Source: Pseudo-nitzschia pungens
Lineage: Eukaryota; Bacillariophyta; Bacillariophyceae; Bacillariales; Bacillariaceae
Length of the DNA stretch: 64,000 nucleotides
Reading direction: 5' to 3'
Assembly (NCBI GenBank): GCA_037355855.1
Contig: CM074761.1
Span: 1,240,001 to 1,304,000, forward strand
Positions 44,835 through 56,596 of this stretch are shown here, piece by piece (positions within the stretch are counted from its first letter, which is position 1; the number at the start of each line of letters is the position of its first letter). A program made the position numbers and the translations under genes. The notes beneath the pieces were generated by a model, which did not search any database, was not told where the DNA came from, and saw only the letters and a program-made list of their open reading frames with translations.

Positions 44835-45410
44835 ATGAAGCGCTCTCATCAACAAGGATCTCAACAAGACTCTACTCACTGTAACAGTATTGAAGGCAAT
44901 CAGTCGCAGGTAGTCCCAGTTTTAATTGAGCGAGAAGGCAACTATGGAGGAATTAAGAAGCGTCCGAAGTCTGGAGTTCCTCCTTTGAATTTTCTGATCC
45001 AAGCAATAATGGAACGTCAAGCGGGGTCCGCACGGACGCAGAATTCAACTGATGAATCATCGATGGCTTCCTCCATAGCTTCCTCAGCAGTGCCAAGGTC
45101 GTCTAATTCATCGAACGCAACAGATTCAAGCGCGAGAAATTTGATCATCGATCGAGCCCCACCAGATGAAGTACATGTGGCCTCTCCTCCACACGACAAC
45201 GAAGACTTTTCTTCTCAACCAACTCTATCACCGCTACCTGGCGGAAGACCGCTGATGCCGCCGCCTCCTCTTCCTACAACATTGTGTCATCGCAGGATTG
45301 GATTTTTGACCTCCAACTTTTCCCCTTTGGAAATGACTCTCTTTTCCCGAGGACCAAAATCCACCAGGATACCGAAAAACGTCGGTTCCAATACTCAAAG
45401 GCGAAATTAG
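44835..45410 (+). CDS. Ser-rich hypothetical protein
   Basis: About 191 residues from the first ATG (MKRSHQQGSQQDST). There is a conserved-looking basic/hydrophobic block, GGIKKRPKSGVPPLNFLIQA, then a long Ser/Asn-rich stretch (SSMASSIASSAVPRSSNSSN), PPPPLPTT, and a C-terminal part HRRIGFLTSNFSPLEMTLFS. No domain recognised. The open frame extends upstream of the ATG, so the model may be 5'-incomplete. Existence moderately supported by composition and length only. Confidence 0.45.
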   Translation: MKRSHQQGSQQDSTHCNSIEGNQSQVVPVLIEREGNYGGIKKRPKSGVPPLNFLIQAIMERQAGSARTQNSTDESSMASSIASSAVPRSSNSSNATDSSARNLIIDRAPPDEVHVASPPHDNEDFSSQPTLSPLPGGRPLMPPPPLPTTLCHRRIGFLTSNFSPLEMTLFSRGPKSTRIPKNVGSNTQRRN

Positions 45411-47528
45411 CGACTGGAATGACAATTACTTCGGACCATACGCGGGCTAACAATCCAGACGCGAAATCATGTATTTTTTTCTGCAATTTTTAAAATGTAC
45501 TGTAATAATTTTCTCACTACTACTGTACTCTGATGAGCTCACCACCCACAAGTCTTTATGTCATTGCGTTTGGTAAGATTGTCGCTCGTTCCCTTTGATT
45601 AGGACGAGGTACTAACTACTGATGAAGAAATACAGAATGTCGTCCGGTTGCGTTCGTGTAATGTTCCCAATTTAAATCATTCGTTGTATTCTTGTCACCC
45701 TAGAAGGCTCAACGAAACCATCTGCTACCGGTACAATGCAGAAAGATGTTAAACGTAAGGTACCAGTAGTCTTTGGCAATGAAATTGCGGACAAGTTGAA
45801 GAATGGTATTGGCTAGCTTAAAATACATATTTTTAAAAAACAGTACAAAGACAGAACAAGCACAACGTGTAATGTGTCCTTTCTAAAATTTCCAAAAAAA
45901 ATTGTGAAGTTTAACCTTTCGCTATGATCAAAAGAATCATATGGAACAATTTTTGAGTCACAAAAGAACATTTGACATGCTTCCTCCTAGTGACGACAGA
46001 TAATTTTAAATAAATTCCCATATACTTCTAGGAAAAAGAAGAATACCTTTGTCAATGATTGCTTCTTCGTTCCTTGTAACTGTAACTTCAGTGACTTGTA
46101 ACAAAATTCTTGAGCGATGAACGATCAGGAACATCGATGACTGGCTACCGTAATACGGTACCAGGTAAGGTTACCCAGTACGAAATACTACGTGAAACCT
46201 TCGGAGTGAATTCAGTTCCGTACGAGTAAGGTTCACGGTGAATTCCGACATTCTGTCGAACATTTCCCAGTGTAAAAACAATGATAAGAGAAGATGAGAA
46301 AAAATACGAAGTTGATTTTTGTCATGATGCCTTGCCAGAAAAAGATCCTTCTTGTTCCCCGCACGTACAGTATTTGCGGAAGAGGGAAACGAGCTACGGC
46401 ACCAGGATTCTTGTTGGTGCGGCGTTTTTACTATTGCATCATCAATCATCATTCCTTCTTGTTATTGAATTCAAAACAATAGGAGTGACCTACTATTACT
46501 ACTACTAGTAGTACTACGGGATAATAAGAAATCACATCGAGGTCCTTCATTCTTACCAGCAGATAAGCAAAACAGTTGTTGCTGCTACTACAACCAGTAG
46601 CATCTTGAGCTAGAATAGTATGATGTAAAATCGTACATCTAGTAGTACTACTTCTTACTCATCTTCACTTCTCAGAGGTTCCAATCAATGCACCTTGGGA
46701 ACACATATTGCTGTGGCACCAACAGGATCCCAAGCAGCATATGTGAACTAGTAGGTAAGTGGTGTTCTTGATTTCCTTGGTTGATTTGCAACTAAACCCA
46801 AAAACCAGTAGAATGCCTTTTTGCCACATTTCGTTATCTATTGGTATCTAACTATTACTACTACTAGTACTGGTTCTAAGGGACAACTTTCAGATTGCTA
46901 CACAAGCTTCTTTACTGTGATGAGGAAGTAACTTACGAGTAATACCGTTCTAGTAGTTGCAATGAGCTTCCAAACACTAAAAACAGTTTCCCTAAGCACA
47001 AGTCTGCGCAGCACGCTGAAGAGACAACTCATAGGTTCAAGAGCAATGGCTAGGAACATAACGGTTTTGTTCGGTCCGTTGGAAAGGGGGAAAAATTTCA
47101 CCGTTATTTTGACAGCGGCGTTTCATAAAAATTGATTGCACGCGAGTAAATCATCTCATTTCTCTTCATCCAACGGCCGTTTCGTAATCTATGTAATCTT
47201 GAAATGGGCGATAGCTATTCAGTTACTTACGAAAAATCAATCGCGAATTTTCGTCCCTGAATTAGTCTGATGCGACAACTGCTCTTTCTCACAATTTCAT
47301 GTACGACGCACCCTTTGGTAGTTCGAGTAGGCGTAGTTTGGAGTGTGCGACGTAATCCACGGCAGATTGCAAGGAAACGTAATCTGTCTCTTCCATCTCT
47401 TTAGATCTTTGCAACTGACATATCGTCTTCGAAGCAGATTCATAGTCCTGGTGGATATCAGTCCAGGGGTTTTCTGAATCTGTACAGAGTCGAATGTATC
47501 CATAACGATACCGTGAATTGTGCCGAGT
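45411..47528. other. Intergenic, no supported gene
   Basis: Contains TACTACTAGTAG clusters at 46490-46515, 46635-46655 and 46853-46875, and a GTAAGGTTAC-rich patch at 46145-46240. 47297-47528 is the 5' flank of the next gene. Confidence 0.45.
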
Positions 47529-50429
47529 ATGTCGTCGTTGACGAAAAAGTTCACCCGCAACTCTTTGAAACGAGCAAGTGGTGGAGGTGGGTCCATCGCT
47601 AACGAAAGCGAAGATCCATCGAAAGTCGAAATGATTCGACTTGAAACGGCTCGAGCACGTAGCAACTCAATGCGAAACCGAAATGTCTCGTACCGTGAAC
47701 AACGAAGATACCGATCACTATCAAAAGGCCCTACATCGACGTACCGTTCTCTTGGTGTAGAAAATAGAAAAGCTAAAAGAGAAATCAGAGAACTGAAAGT
47801 TCCAAGCTTATCTCACCCAAATGAAGAATATGGCCAAGCTTACAACGAAGCTGAACTTCTCACTCAAATGAGCAGTTTGACAGAACCCACCTGGGCACCA
47901 TCAGACCTGGGGCGACCTGATCTGACTTCAACCTATCATGGTCAGTCTCAGTTGATTCAGCGAAGCCGAACAGGCAATTACAATAACATTCGTCGTCAAA
48001 CACGATTCCAATATTACAATCCGGAGGAGTACCAAAACCGTGCAATATTCACTGTTTCAACCGCTAAAGATCGTGAACAAACGAAGATCATCGTCCCGGA
48101 AAAGAGAGACGACAACGAGGGGAACGAAATCATGACAAAGAATGACACAAGTCATGGCGACAGTAATTGTGGTCATCATGACAGAACTAGTGTGGGCACA
48201 GAAGGGATCGAAGTGCATCATGTCGAGCGAGACGAAGCAAGGGAGGATGAAGAAAACGATGAAACTACCGTCGCCAACGTTGACCATCTTCACCGAGAGC
48301 TACACCGTAGTGCCGAATCACGTGATGGTATTTCTTGTGAAAGTGATGCTCCGTCCTTTTCTAGAACAAAATCGTTGTCGTCAAGATCTAGGTCGAGAAC
48401 TCGTCGAGAGGGCGATGGAAGCAGTGCCTCGAGAACGAGAGGTCGGAGCGGCCGACCCAGTAGCGATCGGAAGATTTCACAACGATCTTCTTCTGTTGTT
48501 TCCATGCGATCGGCATTTTCAGCGAGGACGAAGTCGACCACTCCATCCAAACCTTCATCGATATCAATGTCTTCGTCCGAGTCGATCATATCAAGAAAAG
48601 CAACGACCGCACGCCCCACCGTTACCAATAGAAAAACAGACAATAATGAGAAGATCAAATTTTCGAGTGGGATTAGATCATCTTCGGTGCCACTTACCAT
48701 GGCGGATAGCAAACGGAAACATAGAACATTATCTGTACCACCAACTCAAAGGAAGAAGGAAACATGCAGATCAAAAAATCAGAAAACAAAAAATGGCATA
48801 AATTACAACAAAGCTGTTGCCATCTCAAAGAACGGTTCCCATCTAAACGATGAAGTTACGGATGCCATACTGGACACTTCTGCGACAGTGGAAGATACAA
48901 CAGCGCTGCCTTCGCAAGCAAAAGTACAATCGCATACCACATCTAACATGTCACCAGAACTGTCGCCATCCGATTGCCCACCGACACCATCATCCGCTGC
49001 GCAAGCCGCACGAATGTCTTTGCGACCAGCATTGCGTAGATCCCACTCAAATCGGTCGATTTCGTCCGTACAATCTGAGTCGATCTTGTCCATTGCCAGC
49101 AATAATAAAAAAGCAACAACTTCTGGCAGAGTCATCGAACAAGCCCGAGGATCGCCTTCAAGGACGTCGATTTCACCTACTAAGCAAAAGTACGCCAGTC
49201 GCACCCACAAACTGGCACAAGATACTCAAGCAAAAAGGATTCACGAACAAAAGCAACAAAAACGACAGGAGCGAGAACTCAAAAAAAAACGGCGACAACA
49301 AAAAGCTGAAGAAAAGGAACGACGGAAGAAAGCAAGAGCTGCTGCATTAGCTGTCACGGCAAGCCGTGAAGAACCCGAGCAGACCACAATCAAGACTTTG
49401 CTCCAAGATTTTTTCATTTTTAATGTATTTCTTATGTTGTCTATCCCACGAAGTCTGTTTTTGTTTTTTTGGTCTCGAACCTTTTCAAAAAAATGGTCCG
49501 CCCGCCAAAAAAACGTGTTGGTGACGGGTGCCAACGCACCTCTAGCATCGGAAACAGCAAGACAATTCGCAGCTGGAGGTGCAAACCTTATTTTGGTATG
49601 GCATTCAAGTGGTTCTTCGGAAGATGACATGGAATTGTTAGTTGAAGAATGTCAGGAATTGGGTTCTTCGAAAGTCCAATCTTATTCAGCTGATTTATCG
49701 AATGCTGTTAGTGCAGAGCTTGTTTTACGGGAAGCTGCAAAAGAGTTTGAGCACACTTTTGACGTAGTGATTCTCAATGGAGAAAACGAATCACATGGAT
49801 GTCTTTTCGAAGAAATCGCTGATGCAAACCAAATTTGTAAGATGGTGAAGGATAATACTATCGGCTGTATTATTGCCTTGCATTATGCCATGAAATACAT
49901 TCCGAAAACACCTGACTCTAGAATTGTTGTCTTGTCAAGTACTTCGGGATTGGTCGCCTCGCCGTACAAGAGTGTGTACGGTGCAACTCAACACGCGCTC
50001 AAAGGCTTCTGCGATTCGATCCGAATGGAGCTCAACGACAATTACACCGAACAAAGATCTCCCAAACTCTGTTTTGCATCGTTCCCCGAACTCATCGGCC
50101 ACTATATCTGCCATGCAAATGCTAGTTCACACGTCTCTCGAATGGGTGCTGACAACCCCCCAATGAAGACACACTCGTGGGCAGCTATACCAATTCAACA
50201 AGCAGTGTATGGTTTGTTGGAAGCAATTGCTTTGGGTGAACGAGAATTTGGCTCCCCTAGACATGTGCAGGTTTGGAGATGTTTCCAGGCCATCGCACCT
50301 TCGTGGGCGGACTTCTCGGTGTTTCGGCATACGATGAAGACGCAATATCGACCAGTGGAAGTGGATGAAAACTCGCAAAAGAAAAAGGCGCTGAAGGGCG
50401 ACGGGGCATCCGTGAGCAACAACACCTGA
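47529..50429 (+). CDS. Short-chain dehydrogenase/reductase-like domain behind a long disordered N-terminus and one membrane segment
   Basis: Single exon, 966 residues from the first ATG. Residues 1-560 are basic and Ser/Arg-rich without fold (SFSRTKSLSSRSRSRTRREG). A charged helix follows (QKQQKRQERELKKKRRQQKA, about 580-615), then a membrane hairpin-like segment (DFFIFNVFLMLSIPRSLFLF, about 625-650). The SDR domain runs from NVLVTGANAPLASETARQFA (about 660) to the C-terminus. SDR landmarks: VVILNGEN (Asn region), IVVLSSTSGL (catalytic Ser present), and SVYGATQHALKGF, where the YxxxK motif has Gln in place of Lys. The Gly-rich motif also deviates (TGANAPLA for TGxxxGIG). Closest in layout to ER-anchored 11-beta-HSD/KDSR-type SDRs. 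The altered residues make normal catalysis doubtful; a binding or regulatory role is possible. Confidence 0.8.
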   Translation: MSSLTKKFTRNSLKRASGGGGSIANESEDPSKVEMIRLETARARSNSMRNRNVSYREQRRYRSLSKGPTSTYRSLGVENRKAKREIRELKVPSLSHPNEEYGQAYNEAELLTQMSSLTEPTWAPSDLGRPDLTSTYHGQSQLIQRSRTGNYNNIRRQTRFQYYNPEEYQNRAIFTVSTAKDREQTKIIVPEKRDDNEGNEIMTKNDTSHGDSNCGHHDRTSVGTEGIEVHHVERDEAREDEENDETTVANVDHLHRELHRSAESRDGISCESDAPSFSRTKSLSSRSRSRTRREGDGSSASRTRGRSGRPSSDRKISQRSSSVVSMRSAFSARTKSTTPSKPSSISMSSSESIISRKATTARPTVTNRKTDNNEKIKFSSGIRSSSVPLTMADSKRKHRTLSVPPTQRKKETCRSKNQKTKNGINYNKAVAISKNGSHLNDEVTDAILDTSATVEDTTALPSQAKVQSHTTSNMSPELSPSDCPPTPSSAAQAARMSLRPALRRSHSNRSISSVQSESILSIASNNKKATTSGRVIEQARGSPSRTSISPTKQKYASRTHKLAQDTQAKRIHEQKQQKRQERELKKKRRQQKAEEKERRKKARAAALAVTASREEPEQTTIKTLLQDFFIFNVFLMLSIPRSLFLFFWSRTFSKKWSARQKNVLVTGANAPLASETARQFAAGGANLILVWHSSGSSEDDMELLVEECQELGSSKVQSYSADLSNAVSAELVLREAAKEFEHTFDVVILNGENESHGCLFEEIADANQICKMVKDNTIGCIIALHYAMKYIPKTPDSRIVVLSSTSGLVASPYKSVYGATQHALKGFCDSIRMELNDNYTEQRSPKLCFASFPELIGHYICHANASSHVSRMGADNPPMKTHSWAAIPIQQAVYGLLEAIALGEREFGSPRHVQVWRCFQAIAPSWADFSVFRHTMKTQYRPVEVDENSQKKKALKGDGASVSNNT

Positions 50430-50850
50430 GCGTACGTACCGGTGGAGATGAAAAAGAAATCGAGATATTTCTCTTTGAAATCATCCCAGAGCAGTAACTC
50501 CGCCCACCCACACATGACAGATACTAATCAAAGTACGAATAGGAGCAATACTCTGGTTTTGAAAATAATTCAGAGGCTTCGAAAGGCCCGGCAAGACTCA
50601 CCGGAATCCCCGGTATCCAACTGAAAACGACCGTACAGGTCGATGCGTCATTTGCATAGGGCAGCTCTTCACCCCAATCACCTGAAATTTGACCTTTTTA
50701 ACGTACTGACTACAAAATTTTCGCATACCGATGATGTAGAGGCTGGTGACATATTGTTTAATGAAAGTTTCATTGATTGACTGGTATGATTCGGTTACAA
50801 GACTTAATCATCATAAGATATAAATCCAATTTACAAGAATTTGTGGTTTT
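50430..50850. other. Convergent intergenic spacer
   Basis: 3' flanks of the SDR-like gene and the five-exon membrane protein. Nothing recognised. Confidence 0.5.
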
Positions 50851-53565
50851 TTAATTGGTTTGCGCCGCGTTGTCAGAATCTAAGTTCTTTTCCTCGTTGA
50901 TTAGTGTGTGATCTGCTGAGGAAATATTTTCCTTCGTGTCGTCATTATTTTCGACTGTAATCTCTATATCGAAGAAAACGGCCCTGAACGTCAAAATGAT
51001 ACATGCCATCAGGATAGTCGTGAATTGGGTTGCGGCAATGCTCCAGAGCCCGTCGATTGCGTTGTAACAAACAGCGTTGTGAACTGCCAACAACCAATGG
51101 ATTGAATTTTGCGATGGTCAAAGAAAGTAAACGCACAAAATAGTCAGTGAATCAGAAAGGATCACGATAACAAAGGTACGTGTAGGAAAAAACGTGAATT
51201 ACGATAAGACGTACGAGTGTTGTAATAAAGTGGCATCCATGTACTGCATTGAAAGGCCTTCCGAAGATCAATCATGATTCCTATCACACCACAAAGGTAT
51301 TTCAAGATAGTGGACATAGCATCGACGAATAAGTCGGGATCTGTCGTTCCGCAAAAGTCTGTAGCACTATCCGTTATGTCCTCCATTGCTATTTCAAATT
51401 CTTGAAGCACCACTTCCGCTTGGTCGAGGAATGCTTGGTCCTGTTCTATCGATGTTGGTTCAGCGTCGCATTCTATCGTAAGCGAAAAGGAGTTGGAACG
51501 AACGGTCCGGTGGGTGAAATTCGTTCAAATCCACAGAGAAAACGACATTTATAACAAAGCAATTCAATGAGATCTGTTCGAACATAAAAGATCTGCGAAA
51601 CAGTGATATTCGGCAACTTACGAGACACCCAATACTTGAGTAAATCAGTGACATAATCAGCGGCTAATCCATCGCCCATGTAGTATTCAGCGATCGATAA
51701 GATGCGTTCGCTGGGATTATCGTAGCATCTGTAATAAATTTTCCGCAGCACGAAACAAAAGTTTAGCATACAGAGTTAGAACGGACAAAAGTTGAGATTG
51801 ATAAATCTCCTTTTCTCTGACGAACTTACGTATCAGAGAGAGCCATACTCGCTATTACAATGAAAGGATGAAAGTGCCGTTTCGAAAAAGTGAGAGAGTG
51901 TGTGGAGAAGAAATCATTAATGAAACAACAGACAATAATAATTGTTTGAGAGAAATGCTTTGTATTCTTGTTGGTACGAGATGTGTTGAACTTACCAATC
52001 AAAAATGCAAGTGCGAAAATGAACGCAATCGAGACACATGCTATGAATAGTGGAAAGAGACATCGCCGCTGAATGGATTTGACAGATCCTGGCAACTTGT
52101 CATTAGCCAAGATGTGCACGATCATGAATAGTGCTAAAAGAGCAACAATCACATCAAAAACAACCGCAACGTAAAATACCCCATTGATTGCGCTGATTTG
52201 TTCTTCTGTTCGAGAAGCTAGTGACGATACTGAGCTGATAGTATCGGCAAAAGCATTAACCCTATCGATGAAAGTCCAGTTGGCAGCGAAAACTTCAATC
52301 ATTTCTCTGTATACCAGTTTAGCGCTTGGAAATAATACCTCACGCAGATCGAGTCTTCCGTCAAATCCAATCTTGTCTTGAATCCTGTCCTCCAGATCCG
52401 AAACGTCGACAGAGTATTCGTAGCTAACATCAATTGTTTTGTTCACATCAAGTCTATCAAATGTGATGTTCTTCTCGTAATCAATTTGAATTGTGAAATC
52501 ACAACTGTCTTTCTTCAAGTACGGTACGCAGATTCCTTCTGGTTTGAAATTAGGGCACAATTCTGTGTTGCTTCGTTCTAGTATATCCAGAACGTCCGTT
52601 TGGAAATCTCCAAGCCCATTTGCCAAATTACTCACAACGCCTTCGGCTCCATCCAGCAAGGTTTGAGCGTAAGTTATTGACGCCATTCCATCAGACAAAC
52701 TACTTTTTAGACTTTGGACGCCTTTCTGTGCCATGATCCCCGCCATTAAGATTACGATGGCGCAGGCAATCAGGACAATCGTTCTCATCCAACGCTCTTC
52801 TTTCTTCTTCATTGCATATAGGTTATCCCACTGATCAGTCGACAACAACGTTGGTTTTTCTTTCTCGTCTGACGACAATGATCGTGGATCCGATTCGATG
52901 TCATCGCTCTTGGGAATTTCGTTGATACCACCGTCGTCTCCATCATCAACCTTCTGTGATGTTGTTAGTGGAGCCTCTTCCACAGTACTGTCCTTCTCAG
53001 GCTTTGTCGTCGTTGGTTTCGTTTCCGCTTCTGCGTTTGAATCGCTTTGTGCATCCATCGGTCTGGGTGGCAACTTGGGCCGTTTACCCGACAGAAAACC
53101 TACTTTGTCGCTCCCAAATCCTTTCAGTGTAATCAATACAATCATCCAGGCAAAAAAGCATATCACGACAGTGACGGAAGTAACTACTAAACCAACCAGG
53201 TAAGATTTCGCGTCCTCTTCCGTGCCCATGACCAGGGACAAAATATCGTTGTTATGTCCGGCCCTCCACACTTTCGTGTGTGCCGAGATTATGGGTTTAG
53301 TGTTTTCGAAAGGAGGGAACCAATACTTTTCGAAATCATCTTCAAAGATTGCTTTGGTGCAGGTCTCTGCAACAGACACACCGTCGTCGTTCCGAATCGC
53401 ATTTTCGTTTTTTAGATAAGCGTAAAAATCCTCCTCGTTGTCGAAATGAGGTACTTCTAAAACTCGAAAGATATCTTCTGAACGGAAAACTTCATCGATA
53501 TTATATCCCATTTCATGCAATAGAAGTTGTGCGGAAGGAGGAGTTGACTCGGAAATGGACGCCAT
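50851..53565 (-). CDS. Five-transmembrane protein with two large luminal loops (prominin/tweety-like topology), five exons including a 22-nt microexon
   Basis: Exons on the minus strand: 53565-51996, 51851-51830 (22 nt), 51728-51622, 51472-51215 and 51083-50851, 729 residues. Introns are 144, 101, 149 and 131 nt, each gt-ag, and all phases agree; the joins read FLI-ASMALSDT-CYDNPSERIL, KYWVS-QCDAEPTS and PLYYNT-LHNAVCYNAID. Membrane segments: VVTSVTVVICFFAWMIVLIT, MRTIVLIACAIVILMAGIMA, VFYVAVVFDVIVALLALFMI, PLFIACVSIAFIFALAFLI and FTTILMACIILTFRAVFF. A 120-residue hydrophilic Asp/Ser/Pro-rich loop lies between spans 1 and 2. The 180-residue loop between 2 and 3 has NIT, NKT and NWT sequons, and the 160-residue Cys-containing loop between 4 and 5 completes a prominin/tweety-like layout. 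Homology to those families is not claimed. Function unknown. Confidence 0.8.
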
Positions 53566-55556
53566 GACGGTTTCTTTCTCAAACGCTTTTTTTGTTGCCG
53601 GATTGTTGATGTCCTCCAGTTGGGATACGAAGTTTGGCAACCGTTGCAAGCACTTCGTAATTAACAATCTTCTTGCCGTGTAAAAGTTTTTCCTTTCTTA
53701 CCTTCCGGAGGCAGTATCTCAAAGTTGTGCGATATTATTCTACCGAACTTGTGACGATCCACCCAATAGAAAACTCACAACACCAAAATAGTTCGTTTTC
53801 AATAGAGTATATGATTTATGGTAAGACTTGGTGTAAATTTGAGTTGCTCGTTCGTCGTTCAATCAAGTGTTACCGCTATTTGCATGATGCCGGCATTTGC
53901 ATTGTTGCCAGCAAACATAGTCGATAGTTTATTGGAACTACTATCCCTCGATGGCCGAAATTGCAATAAGTACTTCCTTACTTTAACGAAGATGACAGAA
54001 ACCTGAAGAATTATTGTCATTATTATTTGTACGACGTATTTTTCATTATTGTAACTACGAAGTAAGGTTAAGGTTAACTTACTTCGTAATTCGCACTATA
54101 ATTTTTGTCTTACAGATGCAACATCTGTACGGTAGTGACAATAGAAATTCAGGCCTTCCATTTCCAAATCTTTTGAAAATAATTGAAGGCTTAAACTACA
54201 CCTAATCATTATTGATTGAGGAATTTGTGACACAAAAATAGGGCTATACGAAATGGAGTGGCTTGATACACATACTATTTTTAAGCAGTAATCCAAGGCT
54301 TATTTGCATTTTCTGAGAACAAATAAAAAATGATTCCTAACGGTTCGTACAAGATTATCGCGCGCCATTCCAGTACGTGTACAGTGTACAGGTACTGGCA
54401 GACCTCTTGTCAAACTTAAACTCGGTTCTTAAAATAATAATAAGATCACCACTCATCGTTTTGTTGAGAGATTATTCCATGCAACCTCAGCTGTTAATCA
54501 TTGATAAATGTTTGGACAGTAACTTATTTGTACTTGTACGAATAGTGGTATGAGCACGTAATCATCATACCCGGCATCAATAATTATCGAAGCACGATTA
54601 GTGACAGTTTGTTCCGTTCCTATCTGACCAAATGCGTCCCCCCAGCAACGGAAACCTCCTCAAAGCAAGTTACAAGATATTCGCAAAGAATAAACTGACT
54701 GTGGTGTATTTGCAGAGTTATCACCAAAGGCAAACATTCTGTCGTGAACTTGCTCTCTTGCTTCAATAATTTTTGCCGAGTACGTAGCAAACGGACTACC
54801 GAAATCGGACTTTCAGAAGCGGATACAAGTATTGGTATTTTTGTTGCTTGAATTATTACAGTATTAGTACTATTTTTATAAAAGTATTACGAGTGCACGT
54901 ACGTTGTGAATAGTGCCGATGACTAATGATTTTGAAAATTCAGTATAATATACAGTCTCCTCAACTCATTACGTGTACGTTGCGTAATTAAAAAAAATAG
55001 CGGCAGACTATTCGCAAAGCAATCATTTTGATCCGTAACCTTACTCGTACCTTCGACAGGATCTGCGTCTTCCTTCCTGTAGAAGTTCCGTACACTGTTC
55101 TGAAGCGAACAACTTCCTACGGCTATTTGTAATATCCTTTCGTCAATTTCGACTAACAAGCTGTAGAAACGCTGCAAGTGAGTGGAGAAGAAAACTAACG
55201 AAAAGATCTTCAATTATTAGGAAGGTTCAATGCAAGGAATGTGTCGCAATGTCATTATTGTAAAGCTGTTCCTTTCATAGATTGTCTCGACGTCGTTCTC
55301 CGTGTCGCTTGTTAAATCATTGTCACGAGAGTCCCTCGCATTGTTTTGGAATGATACCTGAGCAGCAGGAAACAATCAACTGCACCAGGCCGCATTTGAC
55401 CATCCAAAATGATTACCACTCTATCGTGCATTGTCTCTCCTAGGCCCTGCGAGGTGGTAATAAGTTTTCTTCGAGACAGGGATCGGTCAGCTGATTTGTC
55501 ACATCAAATGATTCGAAAAAACTCTCATTGACAATGAAGTCTTGTATATGATCAGC
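53566..55556. other. Intergenic, no firm gene
   Basis: Word-rich AT DNA (54055-54090 has a TACGAAGTAAGGTTAAGG-type inverted patch). A minus-strand open stretch at about 55500-55310 (TTSQGLGETMHDRVVIILDG) looks protein-like but has no start, domain or splice partner. Confidence 0.4.
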
Positions 55557-56336
55557 CTATTTGAAGATAGTATCCACAACATCTACCAAAGCCAGTTGCA
55601 CCGGATTTGTTGGGAAGACAATTCCCGCTAGTGCGAATCCGGTCAAACCCAAAAATAAAGACCAAGCTGCTATAAAATCTCGTTGACCAGCTTTTACTGT
55701 CTGTTCAAACGCAAGTCTATCGAATTGTTGGGTTTGACGCCGTCTCGCATTTTTCGATCCATCCGCCGTGGAACTAGAAGTGCCCCACCAGCGACCCAAC
55801 ACAGCTTCGGCAACGTCTCGCTCCACAAAGGCTCGTCCCCCTGCCAACGAGACAAAAATAATATCGGCTGCAGCAGTGTCATCCTTCACCAAACCGTAAA
55901 AGTCCTCTAACCCCAACCAAGGCTCCGGGCAGTTCGGATTCTCAGGTGAGTAATTCGCTTTGTCCTGGATTGCCAATTCATTGCTACCTCCGAACGGCCA
56001 CAGCTTTGGACGAATGCTCGATCGACGTCTTGCTTCCTTTCCTTTCCAACCCAAGTCGGAAACTGTTCGGATCTTCTTGGAGGCCAGCTCCACAGCTCGT
56101 TCTTGGGAATAATCGTCGGCCAATAGACCGGCCTTGAACAACTCCGAGGATTCTGTGGCATGCAATCGAGTTGAGAACGAATCGCAATGATATGTTTGTT
56201 GACTCGTTATTTTCCTTGTCGACGTCGTCAACACGAACGCAGCAGAGAACGGGCAGAGTGATAGCGACAATAGCATCGCAATTGCCCACAAAGAAGTTTT
56301 GGACATGATAAATTGGGTACAACTCGAAGCCGTCAT
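55557..56336 (-). CDS. Predicted plastid-targeted membrane protein of unknown function
   Basis: Single exon, 259 residues. The start at 56336 gives an 11-residue extension; ATG 56306 (MSKTSLWAIAMLLSLSLCPF followed by SAAFVLTTSTRK) gives a cleaner signal peptide. SAAF is a good match to the diatom ASAF motif that directs bipartite presequences into the plastid, and the following segment is Ser/Thr/Arg-rich as in transit peptides. The mature part has an acidic segment (SPENPNCPEPWLGLEDFYGL), VSLAGGRAFVERDVAEAVLG with RWWG, and one C-terminal membrane span (FIAAWSLFLGLTGFALAGIV, about residues 218-238). Probably a thylakoid or envelope protein with a single anchor; no family recognised. Confidence 0.72.
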   Translation of the reverse strand: MTASSCTQFIMSKTSLWAIAMLLSLSLCPFSAAFVLTTSTRKITSQQTYHCDSFSTRLHATESSELFKAGLLADDYSQERAVELASKKIRTVSDLGWKGKEARRRSSIRPKLWPFGGSNELAIQDKANYSPENPNCPEPWLGLEDFYGLVKDDTAAADIIFVSLAGGRAFVERDVAEAVLGRWWGTSSSTADGSKNARRRQTQQFDRLAFEQTVKAGQRDFIAAWSLFLGLTGFALAGIVFPTNPVQLALVDVVDTIFK

Positions 56337-56596
56337 TGCTGTACTTATTTGTCACGATTTTATCCTTCAGTAAGATTACTGGTGAATACGTTGCAATGGT
56401 GTTGGGTTCAGTCGTCTTCACGAGGTCAATTCTCCTGGGATACGATGACGCCAATCCAGGAAGAAGATGATCGAAAGCTATGCCGCGTTGTGAGATCGAC
56501 GAACTGTCGACTCCAACATCTTGGATATCAGGAACATGGTTGATTTTTGTTTTTTGATAAATTTCAAAAATTCCCGGTCCTCCCCACACTGAATCA

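Noticed and set aside
55310..55500. Minus-strand stretch of about 60 codons (TTSQGLGETMHDRVVIILDG)
   Set aside because: Protein-like, but no start codon at its beginning, no splice partner found and no known domain; kept only as a note.
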